Part shown: positions 37,491 through 47,700 of the stretch, in pieces | How positions within the stretch are numbered: position 1 is the first letter of the stretch | Layout: each line of letters begins with the position of its first letter | NCBI GenBank assembly: GCA_019638485.1 | Contig: JAHBTP010000001.1 | Span: 744,001-808,000 of the forward strand | Origin: Ferruginibacter sp. | Lineage (GTDB): Bacteria; Bacteroidota; Bacteroidia; Chitinophagales; Chitinophagaceae | Direction of reading: 5' to 3' | Length of the DNA stretch: 64,000 nucleotides | Notes under the pieces: model-generated | The model's input: the letters and a program-made list of their open reading frames with translations, nothing else | What the model was told of the DNA's origin: nothing | The model's database searches: none | Translations under genes and position numbers: made by a program

Positions 37491-38330
37491 ATGCCTACTA
37501 TAATTATTGCAGATAGTGGCTCTACGCAAACTACCTGGGCCGTAGTTTCTAAAAACAAAAAGCGGGTTTTTCAAACGCAAGGGTTAAGTCCTTATTTCCT
37601 TTCTGAGCAGCAAACAATTTTTATATTAAAGAATGAGCTCTTGCCTCAAATGAAAAGACTTTTACCTGATACCTTGTATTTTTATGGTACAGGTTGCGGT
37701 AATGCAGAAAATGTAAAAATGCTAACGAAATGCTTTAAAGCTGTTTTTAAAGGCATAAAAATTTATATTAAAACAGATATTCTTGGAGCAGCCCGGGCAG
37801 TTTGTGGAGATAAAAAAGGCGTAGTTTGTATTTTAGGAACAGGGTCTTCCGTTTGTTATTATAATGGGAAGGCAATTACCCATGCCAGGCCGGGCCTTGG
37901 TTTTATATTGGGCGATGAAGGTAGTGGAAGCTATTTGGGTAAAAAAGTATTGCAATACTACTTGAATGATACATTTGAGCCGGATTTGATGGACAGGTTT
38001 AGGATGAAATACCCGGCAGACAAAATGGATATCTTGAATGCAGTTTATAGAGGAGCCTTCCCTAACCGATATCTGGCTTCTTTTACTCCATTTTTAGTAG
38101 AAAATAGGGGGCATTTTATGGTTGAAAATATTATAGAAGATGGGTTGAACGATTTTTTCTTTAATCATATTTGTAAGTTGTTTGAAAGTTGGAAAACACC
38201 CATCCATTTCGTTGGAAGTGTTGCTTTTGGGTTTAAAGATGTAATTAAAGACCTGTGTTTAGCCTACGAATTTGAAATGGGTAACATGGCAAAATCGCCC
38301 ATTGATGGATTAATAAAATATCATTCCTAA
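37491..38330 (+). CDS. BadF/BadG-type ATPase, N-acetylglucosamine kinase-like
   Basis: A 279-residue protein of the ASKHA fold. Landmarks are the phosphate-1 motif IIADSGSTQTTWAVV at the N-terminus, GTGCGNAENV, the phosphate-2 motif CILGTGSSVCYYNG and GFILGDEGSGSYLGKKVL. These match Bacteroidota GlcNAc-kinase-like proteins of the BadF/BadG/BcrA/BcrD family. I start it at the ATG at 37491 because the motif must lie at the N-terminus; the frame itself opens 23 codons earlier. The substrate could be GlcNAc or another amino sugar from peptidoglycan recycling; this is inference. Confidence 0.82.
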   Translation: MPTIIIADSGSTQTTWAVVSKNKKRVFQTQGLSPYFLSEQQTIFILKNELLPQMKRLLPDTLYFYGTGCGNAENVKMLTKCFKAVFKGIKIYIKTDILGAARAVCGDKKGVVCILGTGSSVCYYNGKAITHARPGLGFILGDEGSGSYLGKKVLQYYLNDTFEPDLMDRFRMKYPADKMDILNAVYRGAFPNRYLASFTPFLVENRGHFMVENIIEDGLNDFFFNHICKLFESWKTPIHFVGSVAFGFKDVIKDLCLAYEFEMGNMAKSPIDGLIKYHS

Positions 38331-38418
38331 AAAAAATACAGTTTTAATAGAATTTTGGCTTTTATTAATATAAAAGTTGTAAATTAGAATTTCATAATCT
38401 CACCTTAAAATACCTGAA

Positions 38419-39669
38419 ATGAATTTCAAAATTTTACTTACTACTTCTTTCCTTGCTGCAGCCCTAAGTACTACTGCGCAAAAGAACACCGGGTATGCTA
38501 TAACCGGCGATGGAAACAATGATTTTATTTGGATGAATATTCGCCAAGTTGATATAGAATCAGGCCAGGTAACCAAAACTATTTTTGAACGGAGTAAAAC
38601 AAATTACCAACTGATTGATGTGAACACCGGAAGAAAAGTTGCCGGAACTGCTCCTGTAGGCGAAAACATTTTTTCATCTGCTGATTATCCTACTTCAACC
38701 TTCGTTGCCGCAGCCGCTTTAGATGCAAGGTCAAATAAATTATTTTTTACTCCAATGCGCATGGGTGAATTACGGTGGCTTGATTTAAATGTAAAGGGTG
38801 AAACGCCTATGTTTTATACTTTACGAAGCCCTGTGTTGCGTCTTGGTGATGGAACAGATGAAGCCAACAATATAACCAGGATGGTAATAGCTCCTAACGG
38901 TTTAGGATATGCGATAACAAATGATGGGAATAATTTCTTTCAATTCTCTACCGGTAAATTGCCTGAAATAACTAATTTGGGTAACCTTATTGATGATGAG
39001 GCCAACAAGGGAGTTTCAATTCATAACAAATGCACAAGTTGGGGCGGTGATATGGTTGCTGATGCGTTTGGGAAATTGTATGTAATCTCCGCCAATAAAA
39101 ATGTTTTTGTTATTGACCCCGAAACGCGTATAGCTACTTATAAGGGAGCTATTTCCGGTTTGCCTGTTAACTACACCACCAATGGTGCCGCAGTAAGTAA
39201 TGATGGAGATATTGTGGTGGTGAGTGCAAATTTCTTTGAAGGTTATTATAAGGTGAAATTGGCTGATCTTAAAGCAACTAAGATTGAAGGCTCTGATGTG
39301 CGATTTAATGCAGCAGATTTAGCAAATAGCAATTTCCTTTTACAAAAAGAAAGAGATGAAGCAACGCGTTTTGAAATTGGCGAACTACCCCAGGTGTCTT
39401 TTACCAATGGTAATGCACGCGTATTCCCCAATCCCGTAACCGGTAATACTTTTTATATAACGTTAGATGGACAAAAAGAAGGACGCTATCAAGTAATTTT
39501 ATCAGACCTGAGTGGTAGAACATTACAAACACAAAAGATTCAGGTTACTAAAGGAAGACAAAACGTAGAAATGAGAATTGACGGCCGCCCTGCAAAAGGA
39601 GTTTATATGGTTCAATTGGTTAATACCGATAACCGTGTTGTATTTACCGATAAAGTTGTTTTAGAATAG
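38419..39669 (+). CDS. T9SS cargo protein, probable beta-propeller
   Basis: A 416-residue secreted protein. MNFKILLTTSFLAAALSTTA followed by Q is a signal peptide. The body (about 25-330) contains repeated strands such as GYAITGDGNNDFIWM, GYAITNDGNNFFQFS and GKLYVISANKNVFVIDP, consistent with a beta-propeller. The last 80 residues (ARVFPNPVTGNTFYI to VFTDKVVLE) form a type A T9SS C-terminal sorting domain. The protein should therefore be exported to the surface or medium. No enzymatic motif is seen. It has its own terminator. Confidence 0.85.
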   Translation: MNFKILLTTSFLAAALSTTAQKNTGYAITGDGNNDFIWMNIRQVDIESGQVTKTIFERSKTNYQLIDVNTGRKVAGTAPVGENIFSSADYPTSTFVAAAALDARSNKLFFTPMRMGELRWLDLNVKGETPMFYTLRSPVLRLGDGTDEANNITRMVIAPNGLGYAITNDGNNFFQFSTGKLPEITNLGNLIDDEANKGVSIHNKCTSWGGDMVADAFGKLYVISANKNVFVIDPETRIATYKGAISGLPVNYTTNGAAVSNDGDIVVVSANFFEGYYKVKLADLKATKIEGSDVRFNAADLANSNFLLQKERDEATRFEIGELPQVSFTNGNARVFPNPVTGNTFYITLDGQKEGRYQVILSDLSGRTLQTQKIQVTKGRQNVEMRIDGRPAKGVYMVQLVNTDNRVVFTDKVVLE

Positions 39670-39696
39670 TTTTTTTATTTTGGGTTGATAAGTTAG

Positions 39697-39725
39697 GAGG
39701 CTGCAAAAAAGCAGCCTCTTTTTTT
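39697..39725 (+). terminator. Rho-independent terminator of the T9SS cargo gene
   Basis: GAGGCTGC, A6 loop and GCAGCCTC form an 8-bp perfect stem followed by seven T. Confidence 0.88.
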
Positions 39726-39735
39726 ATTTAATTAA

Positions 39736-39743
39736 TAACTTTG
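39736..39743 (+). promoter_or_regulatory. Bacteroidota -7 promoter box abutting a GTG start
   Basis: TAACTTTG ends 4 nt before the GTG at 39748. It lies just after the preceding terminator, so this gene is transcribed independently and its mRNA is probably leaderless. Confidence 0.5.
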
Positions 39744-39747
39744 TATA

Positions 39748-40314
39748 GTGCATGATATAGAACCATATTTTAATTGGCGTCATTTATATGTTGCAGAGGA
39801 AGATTCTTTGTCACCTTTTTACGGAAGACAATATAGTGAGTTTGAATTTTCACAAACGGTATATAATTATTATATACATCCGCAATGGGATGATTTCGGC
39901 TCGCGCACATTATACATTAAAATATTATATGCTGATTATGAGCATCAGTTTGCAATTTTAGAATTTATTGGAGAATGGAATGATGCTATTGAAAATGATA
40001 TTATGACCTTACGGCGTGAAGTAACCGACAGGCTTTTTAAAAAAGGAATAAAAAAATTTATATTAATTGGAGATAATATTTTAAACATGCATAGTGATGA
40101 AGATGACTATTATGCAGAGTGGTACGATGAATTGAAAGATGACAATGGATGGATTGCTATGCTTAACTTACCTGAACAAAGTCAGCATGATTTTAATTTA
40201 GCCAAGCTGCATCGCTATATTGCCTTGCTGGATCTGCCTCAGTGGCGAGCTTTAAAGCCTGAGATAATATTGCAGGTTGTAGAAGAAGAATTATTTGGAT
40301 TACGGATTGAATGA
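39748..40314 (+). CDS. Acidic conserved hypothetical protein, GTG start
   Basis: A 188-residue cytoplasmic protein, rich in Asp, Glu, Tyr and Trp, with no signal peptide or membrane span. It opens MHDIEPYFNWRHLYVAEEDS and alternates beta strands with acidic loops (FILIGDNILNMHSDEDDYYA). The only suitable start is the GTG at 39748; an overlapping ATG 4 nt later is out of frame and hits a stop at once. I do not recognise the family. It precedes sdhC by 76 bp, but sdhC has its own promoter box. Confidence 0.7.
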   Translation: MHDIEPYFNWRHLYVAEEDSLSPFYGRQYSEFEFSQTVYNYYIHPQWDDFGSRTLYIKILYADYEHQFAILEFIGEWNDAIENDIMTLRREVTDRLFKKGIKKFILIGDNILNMHSDEDDYYAEWYDELKDDNGWIAMLNLPEQSQHDFNLAKLHRYIALLDLPQWRALKPEIILQVVEEELFGLRIE

Positions 40315-40355
40315 TGCTGTTTATAGTTTTATTTATTTTATTGAACTCCAATAAG

Positions 40356-40363
40356 TACATTTG
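40356..40363 (+). promoter_or_regulatory. Bacteroidota -7 promoter box of sdhCAB
   Basis: TACATTTG lies 27 nt before the sdhC ATG at 40391. It also overlaps a TTG at 40361 that opens the longest frame, which argues against that TTG as the start. Confidence 0.5.
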
Positions 40364-40390
40364 TTAAAACAACCACAAATTTTTTTGCTT

Positions 40391-41062
40391 ATGAAATGGG
40401 GCAATTTCTTTTCAACAACAATCGGGAAAAAATCAATGGTAGCTGCTTCGGGTATTTTTCTCATTCTCTTTTTGGTGGTTCATGCCGGTATTAATGCCTG
40501 TATTTTTTTAAATGATGGTGGTGAGACTTTTAATACCGTTGCAAGTTTTATGAGCCATAACTGGATTATGCGTTTCTTGGAACTTGGACTCTTTGTTGTG
40601 CTGATAGCACATTTTGTTCAAGCCATGATAATAGAACGCAAAAACAGAGCAGCACGCCCGGTGAAATATCATTTTTCACAACCTAATAAAAATTCAAAAT
40701 GGTATAGTCGCTATATGGCAATTTTTGGTATCCTTATTTTGCTTTTTTTAATCATGCACCTTAGCCAATTTTTTATTGGTACAAAAGAAGCATTGTATTT
40801 TGAAGGAGATCCCTACCATGACTTATATGGTGAAATGCAGGAAGTGTTTAGCCATGGTTGGATAGTGGCATTGTACTTGGTTGGTTTGATAGCCCTTTTC
40901 TGGCACCTTTTACAAGGCTTTCAAAGCGCATTCCATACTTTGGGCCTCAGCCATAAAAAATATGCACCTATCATTAAAATGATGGGCACCTGGTATTCTG
41001 TTATTATTATTTTGCTGTTCGCACTGATGCCATTGTCTATGTATTTTGGATGGATCAGTTAA
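40391..41062 (+). CDS. sdhC: Succinate dehydrogenase / fumarate reductase cytochrome b subunit
   Basis: A 223-residue five-span membrane protein that anchors the enzyme and carries haem. It opens MKWGNFFSTTIGKKSMVAAS, a typical B-type SdhC start. Spans lie at about 17-36, 60-80, 112-131, 156-176 and 196-216. Histidines inside spans (VVHAGINA, HFVQAM, MHLSQFF, WHLLQGFQSAFHTLG) are likely axial haem ligands. It is the first of three genes in an operon; sdhA begins 46 bp later. Confidence 0.94.
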   Translation: MKWGNFFSTTIGKKSMVAASGIFLILFLVVHAGINACIFLNDGGETFNTVASFMSHNWIMRFLELGLFVVLIAHFVQAMIIERKNRAARPVKYHFSQPNKNSKWYSRYMAIFGILILLFLIMHLSQFFIGTKEALYFEGDPYHDLYGEMQEVFSHGWIVALYLVGLIALFWHLLQGFQSAFHTLGLSHKKYAPIIKMMGTWYSVIIILLFALMPLSMYFGWIS

Positions 41063-41108
41063 ATAATACTTGCGAAAAACATTTCTTACTACTGAAAAAT
41101 ATTATAGT

Positions 41109-43085
41109 ATGTCATTAAATGCAAAGATTCCTGAGGGCAATATCAACCAAAAGTGGGAAAATTATAAAGGCCACGTAAAATTGGTTAATACCGCTAATAA
41201 AAGAAAAATTGAAATTGTAGTTATTGGAACCGGACTTGCTGGCGCTTCTGCTGCCGCTACACTGGGTGAATTAGGGTATAAGGTAAAAGCCTTTTGCTTT
41301 CAGGACAGCCCGCGTCGTGCACATAGCATCGCTGCGCAAGGAGGTATTAATGCCGCCAAAAATTATCAAAATGATGGAGATAGCGTTTATCGGTTATTTT
41401 ATGATACGGTAAAAGGTGGCGACTATCGCTCTCGCGAAGCAAATGTTTATCGGCTGGCTGAAGTGAGCGCTAATATTATTGACCAGTGTGTGGCTCAAGG
41501 TGTTCCTTTTGCACGTGAATATGGCGGCTTACTTAGTAACCGCTCTTTTGGCGGTGTACAGGTACAACGCACTTTTTATGCAGCAGGACAAACCGGACAG
41601 CAATTATTGCTCGGCGCCTATAGTGCACTCGAAAGACAAGTAGCACTGGGCAACGTAACGATGTATAGCCGGCACGAAATGCTCGATATTGTGGTTGTTG
41701 ATGGGAAAGCCAGAGGTATAATTGCACGTGATTTAGTAAGCGGAAAATTAGAGCGTCATTTCGGACATGCGGTACTGTTATGCTCAGGTGGCTATGGAAA
41801 TGTATTCTACCTAAGTACAAACGCTATGGGTAGCAATGTTACAGCTGCATGGAAAGCACATAAAAAAGGAGCTTATTTTGCAAATCCTTGCTATACTCAA
41901 ATTCACCCTACGTGTATTCCATTAAGTGGTGACCATCAAAGTAAACTTACCCTAATGAGCGAAAGCTTGCGTAATGATGGACGTATTTGGGTGCCTAAGC
42001 AAAAAGACGATCCGAGAAAAGGAATAGATATCCCTGAAGATGAAAGAGATTACTATCTCGAACGCAGGTATCCTGCATTTGGTAACTTAGTGCCAAGAGA
42101 TGTGGCTTCACGTGCAGCTAAAGAAAGATGTGATGCAGGATATGGTGTGGGTACAACAAAAATGGCTGTCTATCTCGACTTCGCTGATGCTATTCAACGT
42201 TATGGCCATATTGAAGCAGGTAAACACGGTATTCATAATCCATCTTCAGAAGAGGTGATTAAAATGGGTAGAGAAGTGGTAGCTGAAAAATATGGAAACC
42301 TATTTGAAATGTATGAAAAAATTACAGGAGAAAATCCATACGAAAGACCAATGAGGATTTATCCTGCTGTACATTATACTATGGGCGGCTTATGGGTAGA
42401 TTATGAATTGCAAACTTCGGTGCCCGGATTGTATGCATTGGGAGAAGCTAATTTTAGTGATCACGGGGCAAACCGACTCGGAGCCTCCGCATTAATGCAG
42501 GGGTTGGCAGATGGATATTTTGTAATTCCTTATACAGTAGGTAATTATTTAGCAGGAGAAATTGGCACAGTTCCTATACCTACATCACATGAGGCTTTTG
42601 AAAAAGCAGAAAATGAAGTGAGCGCTAGAATAGAAAAACTGATGAGCATTAAAGGAACTGAAAGTGTTGAAAGTTTTCATAAAAGATTAGGAAAAATATT
42701 ATGGAATAAATGTGGAATGGCTCGCAATGAACAAGGATTAAAAGAAGCCATAGAAGAAGTAAGAGCATTGCGAGAAGAGTTTTGGAATAATGTACGTATC
42801 CCCGGTGATATTAACAGCTTTAATAATGAATTAGATAAGGCAGGAAGGGTGGCTGACTTTATGGAATTAGGTGAATTAATGTGCCTAGATGCACTGGATA
42901 GAAAAGAATCCTGTGGCGCCCATTTTAGAGAAGAAAGCCAAACCCCCGATGGAGAAGCAAAACGTGATGATAGCCATTTTAGTTATGTAGCAGCCTGGGA
43001 ATTTAAAGGAGGAAATAACTGGGAACTGCATAAAGAAGATTTAGTGTTTGATGAAATCCACCTTACACAAAGAAGTTATAAATAA
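41109..43085 (+). CDS. sdhA: Succinate dehydrogenase / fumarate reductase flavoprotein subunit
   Basis: A 658-residue FAD protein that oxidises succinate to fumarate. I start it at the ATG at 41109 ([20 protein letters not shown]); the frame opens 13 codons earlier. Landmarks are the dinucleotide fold [20 protein letters not shown], the His that covalently binds FAD in [16 protein letters not shown], the active-site HPTCIP region, and [16 protein letters not shown]. The C-terminal domain has [13 protein letters not shown] residues ([20 protein letters not shown]). The length is that of B-type enzymes. Confidence 0.97.
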   Translation: MSLNAKIPEGNINQKWENYKGHVKLVNTANKRKIEIVVIGTGLAGASAAATLGELGYKVKAFCFQDSPRRAHSIAAQGGINAAKNYQNDGDSVYRLFYDTVKGGDYRSREANVYRLAEVSANIIDQCVAQGVPFAREYGGLLSNRSFGGVQVQRTFYAAGQTGQQLLLGAYSALERQVALGNVTMYSRHEMLDIVVVDGKARGIIARDLVSGKLERHFGHAVLLCSGGYGNVFYLSTNAMGSNVTAAWKAHKKGAYFANPCYTQIHPTCIPLSGDHQSKLTLMSESLRNDGRIWVPKQKDDPRKGIDIPEDERDYYLERRYPAFGNLVPRDVASRAAKERCDAGYGVGTTKMAVYLDFADAIQRYGHIEAGKHGIHNPSSEEVIKMGREVVAEKYGNLFEMYEKITGENPYERPMRIYPAVHYTMGGLWVDYELQTSVPGLYALGEANFSDHGANRLGASALMQGLADGYFVIPYTVGNYLAGEIGTVPIPTSHEAFEKAENEVSARIEKLMSIKGTESVESFHKRLGKILWNKCGMARNEQGLKEAIEEVRALREEFWNNVRIPGDINSFNNELDKAGRVADFMELGELMCLDALDRKESCGAHFREESQTPDGEAKRDDSHFSYVAAWEFKGGNNWELHKEDLVFDEIHLTQRSYK

Positions 43086-43114
43086 TATATCCTTTAACCC
43101 CATAAATATTTGTT

Positions 43115-43888
43115 ATGGAACATTACAATATGAATCTTACGTTAAAAGTATGGCGACAAAAAAACAGTGATACAAAAGGACATTTTGAAACATTTAAAGT
43201 TGGTGATATCTCTTCTGAGATGAGTTTTTTGGAAATGTTTGATGTGCTTAATGAGCGGTTGGTTAGTGAAAATAAAGAGCCTGTAGCCTTTGATCATGAT
43301 TGTCGTGAAGGCATCTGTGGAGCTTGTAGTATGTATATAGATGGAGAGCCACATGGCCCATGGGCAAAAACAACTACTTGCCAATTACACATGCGCGCTT
43401 TTAAAGATGGAGATACCATTGTAGTTGAACCCTGGAGAAGCAAGGCGTTTCCGGTAATTAAAGATTTAATGGTAGATCGCTCTGCTTTTGACAGAATTAT
43501 TCAGGCCGGTGGTTTTGTTTCGGTTAATACCGGTAATGCAGTAGATGCAAATTCATTACCTATTGTTCGCTACAAAGCAGAAGAAGCATTTAACTCGGCA
43601 GCGTGTATTGGATGTGGTGCGTGTGTGGCAGCATGTAAAAATGGTAGTGCCATGTTGTTTGTTGGTGCCAAGGTTTCACAATTGGCTATGTTGCCGCAAG
43701 GAGACCCCGAAAGAACAACAAGGGTATTAAATATGGTAGCCCAAATGGATAAGGAAGGTTTTGGTAATTGCTCAAATACTTATGCCTGCGAAGCAGAATG
43801 TCCTAAAGGAATTTCTGTTGCAAATATCGCCAGGCTTAATCATGAATATCTCCGGGCAGGATTGTGCTCGGAAGAAGGTGACCTATAG
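43115..43888 (+). CDS. sdhB: Succinate dehydrogenase / fumarate reductase iron-sulfur subunit
   Basis: A 257-residue electron-transfer subunit. The 2Fe-2S ligands are in [15 protein letters not shown] with a later TTC; the 4Fe-4S site is [14 protein letters not shown]; the 3Fe-4S site includes [15 protein letters not shown]. Electrons pass from FAD in SdhA to haem and menaquinone in SdhC. A Met at residue 6 (43130) is an alternative start. It is 29 bp after sdhA and is followed by a terminator, closing the operon. Confidence 0.97.
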   Translation: MEHYNMNLTLKVWRQKNSDTKGHFETFKVGDISSEMSFLEMFDVLNERLVSENKEPVAFDHDCREGICGACSMYIDGEPHGPWAKTTTCQLHMRAFKDGDTIVVEPWRSKAFPVIKDLMVDRSAFDRIIQAGGFVSVNTGNAVDANSLPIVRYKAEEAFNSAACIGCGACVAACKNGSAMLFVGAKVSQLAMLPQGDPERTTRVLNMVAQMDKEGFGNCSNTYACEAECPKGISVANIARLNHEYLRAGLCSEEGDL

Positions 43889-43893
43889 TTTTC

Positions 43894-43924
43894 AAAAACC
43901 TTCCGTTTGCGGAAGGTTTTTTGT
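43894..43924 (+). terminator. Rho-independent terminator of sdhCAB
   Basis: AAAACCTTCCG, TTTG loop and CGGAAGGTTTT form an 11-bp perfect stem running into a T-run, 6 bp after the sdhB stop. Confidence 0.9.
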
Positions 43925-43972
43925 TTAATATGCCTTGCAAAAATTAATAACTAATTTTAGGAAACTTAAAAA

Positions 43973-46900
43973 TTGCAGCAGGCAAAAAAATATCTACTCT
44001 TATTGGCTGGCTTGTTATGGATGTGTACGGTATTAGCACAACCTGCTCCTTCAAACCTAAGAAGTAAATTTATTCTTGCCGGAAAAGATTACGTTATAAT
44101 TGATTCATTAAGTATAGCTCCGGGCTCTTTCCAAATTCCCGGTATAGATACTTCTTTCTATTCGCTTGATCCGGTAAATGCCATACTAAAATGGAAAAAA
44201 TATCCTAACACAGATAGCGTTGCCATTACCTACCGGGTGTTTGGCCAAAAATTAAATAAGCCGCTTTATCGCTTTAATTATGATAGCATCCGATTTAATT
44301 TTCTGGCAGAAAAGCCAATGAAAGTTCCTGCAAAAAATTCTGCCGGAAATGCCTTATTCGACTTTGGCCATTTGGAATCAAACGGAAGTTTTGGAAGGTC
44401 CATTTCATTTGGGAATAATCAGGATGCAGTACTTAATTCCGTTATGAACCTGCAACTACACGGTTATTTGGGTGATAGTCTGGAATTGATAGCAGCTATT
44501 TCTGATAATAATATTCCTATTCAGCCGGATGGCAATACACAAGACCTACGTGATTTTGACCGAATATTTTTAGGTATTAAAAAGAAAAATTGGCAGGCGT
44601 CATTTGGAGATATTGATGTAAGAGAGAACAAGAACCATTTTATAAATTTTTACAAACGGCTTCAGGGCGCCTCATTTCAAATCCAACACAACAAAAACAA
44701 ACGTATCCAAAATACTTTATTTACCAGTGGCGCTATTGCCAAAGGAAAGTTTACACGCCACTTATTAGAGCCGGTGGAAGGTAATCAGGGGCCATATCGC
44801 CTTAGAGGAGCTAATAATGAATTGTACTTTGTGGTGTTAGCAGGTACCGAACGTATTTTTATGGACGGTGAATTACTCCAACGAGGTGAGGATATGGATT
44901 ATGTGATTAACTATAATACTGCAGAAATAACTTTTACGCCTAAACGATTAATTACAAAAGATAAACGTATCCAAGTGGAGTTTGAATATGCAGATAGGAA
45001 TTTTTTGAATACCCAATTATATGTAGCTAATGAAATGGTGCTTAATAAGCAACTGGGTATTAATGTAGCGCTTTATTCAAATTCAGACTCACGTAATGCG
45101 GCTATTGACCAAACTCTGGATGCAGAGCAAAAACAATTTTTGGCAGATATCGGAGATAGCATCCAACTGGCGTTTTACCAAAATGCCATTCGAGATACTT
45201 TTTCTTCAGGGAAAATATTGTATAAGAAAGTAGAAGTAGTTTATAATGGCACTCAACGTGATTCTGTATTTGTACTATCTGCTAACCCTGATGACGTTTT
45301 GTACCGAGTAAACTTTACCTACATGGGCCCCGGGAAAGGAAATTATATTCCACTTCGTAATGCAATAAATGGCCAAGCATTTGAATGGAGCACCCCGGAT
45401 ACAGAAAACAATCCTACCGGAGAGTGGGAGCCGGTTACCTTGCTGATTACTCCCAAAAAACTGCAAATCGCATCATTAGGCACCAATTACTTATTTAATA
45501 ATGGAATTACCTTGGCATCAGAAGTAGCAATGAGTCATTATGATGTTAATCTGTTTTCATCACTTAATAAGGCCGCAAATAATGGCTTTGCAGCTAAGAT
45601 AAATATTTCATCATCAGATTCTGTAGCCACAAAACGAAAGAAAATATTTTGGGCATTTGGACATGAATTTGTTGCTGCACGATTTAAACCAATTGAACGA
45701 TTGCGAAATGTAGAGTTTTTGAGAGATTGGAGCCTGCCCTATGATGTTTTGCCGGCAGATGAAAATATTAGTTCCGGACTTTTTAAAATACGATTGAAAA
45801 ATATTTCTCTTCAATATAATGCTGATAGCTATTTACGAAGTGATCATTATACCGGCGTAAAACAAATACTCTCGTTAAGTGGAACACGAAATGGATGGAG
45901 CTATTTGTCATCGTTAAATTATCTCACCTTTGATGCTGCAAATCAAAAAGGGAGTTTTATTAGGCCAATGGCAGGTATTAGTAAACATATAAAAAATATC
46001 CAAACTGGTGTTAATTATAATGGAGAATTTAACCGTATAAAAATCAAGGATGCCGATACCCTTTCTCTTTTTAGTTTCGCATTTTATACTTACGAGGCCT
46101 ATATAAAATCAAATACTGAGAAGCTAAATCATTGGAGTTTATCGTATAGCAGGAGAGAAGATTGGTTGCCATTACAAAAGCAATTGTTGCGGGCAAATCA
46201 TAGTGAAAACTATTCGTTACAGGCAGACTGGATGCAAAATCCAAATCATCAAATTAAGACTACCATAACTTACCGCGATTTAGAAATTGATAATGCTGTA
46301 GTGAGCAGGGAAAAGAACTCGGATAAAAGTTTGTTAGGAAGAACTGAATATACTTACACACTTCTTAAAGGAATTATTAGCGGTACTGCATTATATGAAC
46401 TTGGTTCAGGACAAGAACAAAAACGGGAATTCACCTACCTTGAAGTGCCTGCAGGGCAGGGTGAATATATGTGGATTGACTATAACAACAACGGCCTGGC
46501 CGAGTTAAATGAATTTGAAGTAGCTGTTTATTCAGATCAAAAGAAATATATTAGGGTATTTACTCCGGGTAACGAATATATAAAAGCAAATTATCTTCAG
46601 TTTAATTATAATGTGCTATTTGAACCTCGTAATCTTTTTATAAGTAATAAAACAGGGTGGAAAAAAGTTATCAGCCGTACAAGTGTATCATCTGCTTTGC
46701 AGATTAATAAAAAACAAGTGGCAGATAAGAAATATCTCTTTAACCCGTTTGATAATCATGTAGCAGATACCAATATTATTAGCTTGAATTATTATTATTC
46801 CAACACCCTTTTTTATAACAAAGCAAATCCAAAGTGGGGGTGGGAGGTAACACATAGCAAATCATCAGCAAAAACACTACTCGCTTATGGATTGGAAAGC

Positions 46901-47443
46901 CGTGATTTGCAAAACCTCAATACCCGTCTTAGATATACAATAAACCGTCGGATTAATACGTATTTGATATTAAAGGAAGGAGCACAACGCTTAAGTACAC
47001 AAGGTGCAAAATTTTCAAATAGAAATTATTGGGTTAAAATGCATACTATAGAACCTGCAGTTACCTATTTATATGGTTCAAAATTTAGGGCTACGGTTAG
47101 TTATGTTTTGAGTTTAAAAGAAAACAAAATAGATTCTTTAGAAAAATCACAACATCAATCATTGAATACCGAGCTCCGATATAATATGGTTTCAAATAGT
47201 GCTTTATCTGCAAAGTTTACCTATACTCATATTGATTTTAATGCCTATTCCGGTGCAGCAAATACTACCGTAGGTTATTTATTATTGGATGGCCTTTTGC
47301 CGGGTAGTAACTATTTATGGAATATTGATTTTACTCGTCGGCTTGCAGGTAATATAGAATTGAGCATGCAATATGAAGGCAGGCATCCGGCAGGTTCACG
47401 TATTGTTCATATTGGTCGTGCTTCAATAAGGGCGTTATTCTAA
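43973..47443 (+). CDS. Very large outer-membrane beta-barrel-like protein, unknown function
   Basis: A 1156-residue exported protein. The start is a TTG at 43973, giving a good signal peptide (MQQAKKYLLLLAGLLWMCTV, ending LAQ); the first ATG lies inside it. The N-terminal 400 residues include IPIQPDGNTQDLRDFDRIFL, RLQGASFQI and MDGELLQRGEDMDYVINYNT, then TFTPKRLITKDKRIQVEFEY, in a style I associate with large Bacteroidota surface proteins. Residues beyond about 550 alternate short amphipathic strands and turns, as in a large barrel, and the chain ends in an aromatic residue (SIRALF). I see no T9SS tail and no TonB box. It may be an outer-membrane porin or assembly factor; this is inference. 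Confidence 0.75.
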   Translation: MQQAKKYLLLLAGLLWMCTVLAQPAPSNLRSKFILAGKDYVIIDSLSIAPGSFQIPGIDTSFYSLDPVNAILKWKKYPNTDSVAITYRVFGQKLNKPLYRFNYDSIRFNFLAEKPMKVPAKNSAGNALFDFGHLESNGSFGRSISFGNNQDAVLNSVMNLQLHGYLGDSLELIAAISDNNIPIQPDGNTQDLRDFDRIFLGIKKKNWQASFGDIDVRENKNHFINFYKRLQGASFQIQHNKNKRIQNTLFTSGAIAKGKFTRHLLEPVEGNQGPYRLRGANNELYFVVLAGTERIFMDGELLQRGEDMDYVINYNTAEITFTPKRLITKDKRIQVEFEYADRNFLNTQLYVANEMVLNKQLGINVALYSNSDSRNAAIDQTLDAEQKQFLADIGDSIQLAFYQNAIRDTFSSGKILYKKVEVVYNGTQRDSVFVLSANPDDVLYRVNFTYMGPGKGNYIPLRNAINGQAFEWSTPDTENNPTGEWEPVTLLITPKKLQIASLGTNYLFNNGITLASEVAMSHYDVNLFSSLNKAANNGFAAKINISSSDSVATKRKKIFWAFGHEFVAARFKPIERLRNVEFLRDWSLPYDVLPADENISSGLFKIRLKNISLQYNADSYLRSDHYTGVKQILSLSGTRNGWSYLSSLNYLTFDAANQKGSFIRPMAGISKHIKNIQTGVNYNGEFNRIKIKDADTLSLFSFAFYTYEAYIKSNTEKLNHWSLSYSRREDWLPLQKQLLRANHSENYSLQADWMQNPNHQIKTTITYRDLEIDNAVVSREKNSDKSLLGRTEYTYTLLKGIISGTALYELGSGQEQKREFTYLEVPAGQGEYMWIDYNNNGLAELNEFEVAVYSDQKKYIRVFTPGNEYIKANYLQFNYNVLFEPRNLFISNKTGWKKVISRTSVSSALQINKKQVADKKYLFNPFDNHVADTNIISLNYYYSNTLFYNKANPKWGWEVTHSKSSAKTLLAYGLESRDLQNLNTRLRYTINRRINTYLILKEGAQRLSTQGAKFSNRNYWVKMHTIEPAVTYLYGSKFRATVSYVLSLKENKIDSLEKSQHQSLNTELRYNMVSNSALSAKFTYTHIDFNAYSGAANTTVGYLLLDGLLPGSNYLWNIDFTRRLAGNIELSMQYEGRHPAGSRIVHIGRASIRALF

Positions 47444-47700
47444 AGCTTTAAAATTTGTTCTTCTTTTCAAATTACATGAAATCTGCAGGTGTGAAAACGG
47501 TTTGGGGCTTGGCGCAGTGGCGGTATTCTGTGTTCCGTCTGCCCGGTGCCACTGCTAATTAAAGGTACAAAAACTCATTTTTTTAATCTGTTGCTCGGCA
47601 TTATTCGTTTGCCAAAACCGAAGCCGGTTATCGAACAAAAAGCTGAGAATATATTCGTCGCCCCGCCATATTGTCAATGCAAGGTTAGCGGTTCAGGCTT
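47444..47700. other. Gene-free left flank of the RmuC module
   Basis: This stretch is richer in G and C than its neighbours. It holds an inverted repeat GCAGTGGC (47514-47521) / GCCACTGC (47548-47555) and ends in GGTTAGCGGTTCAGGCTTTT against the stop of the J-KTSC gene. I see no gene, promoter box or terminator with a T-run. It looks like the border of inserted DNA. Confidence 0.5.
47514..47555. repeat. 8-bp inverted repeat at module border
   Basis: GCAGTGGC and GCCACTGC are exact reverse complements 26 nt apart. No matching copy is visible on the right side of the rmuC gene. Confidence 0.5.
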
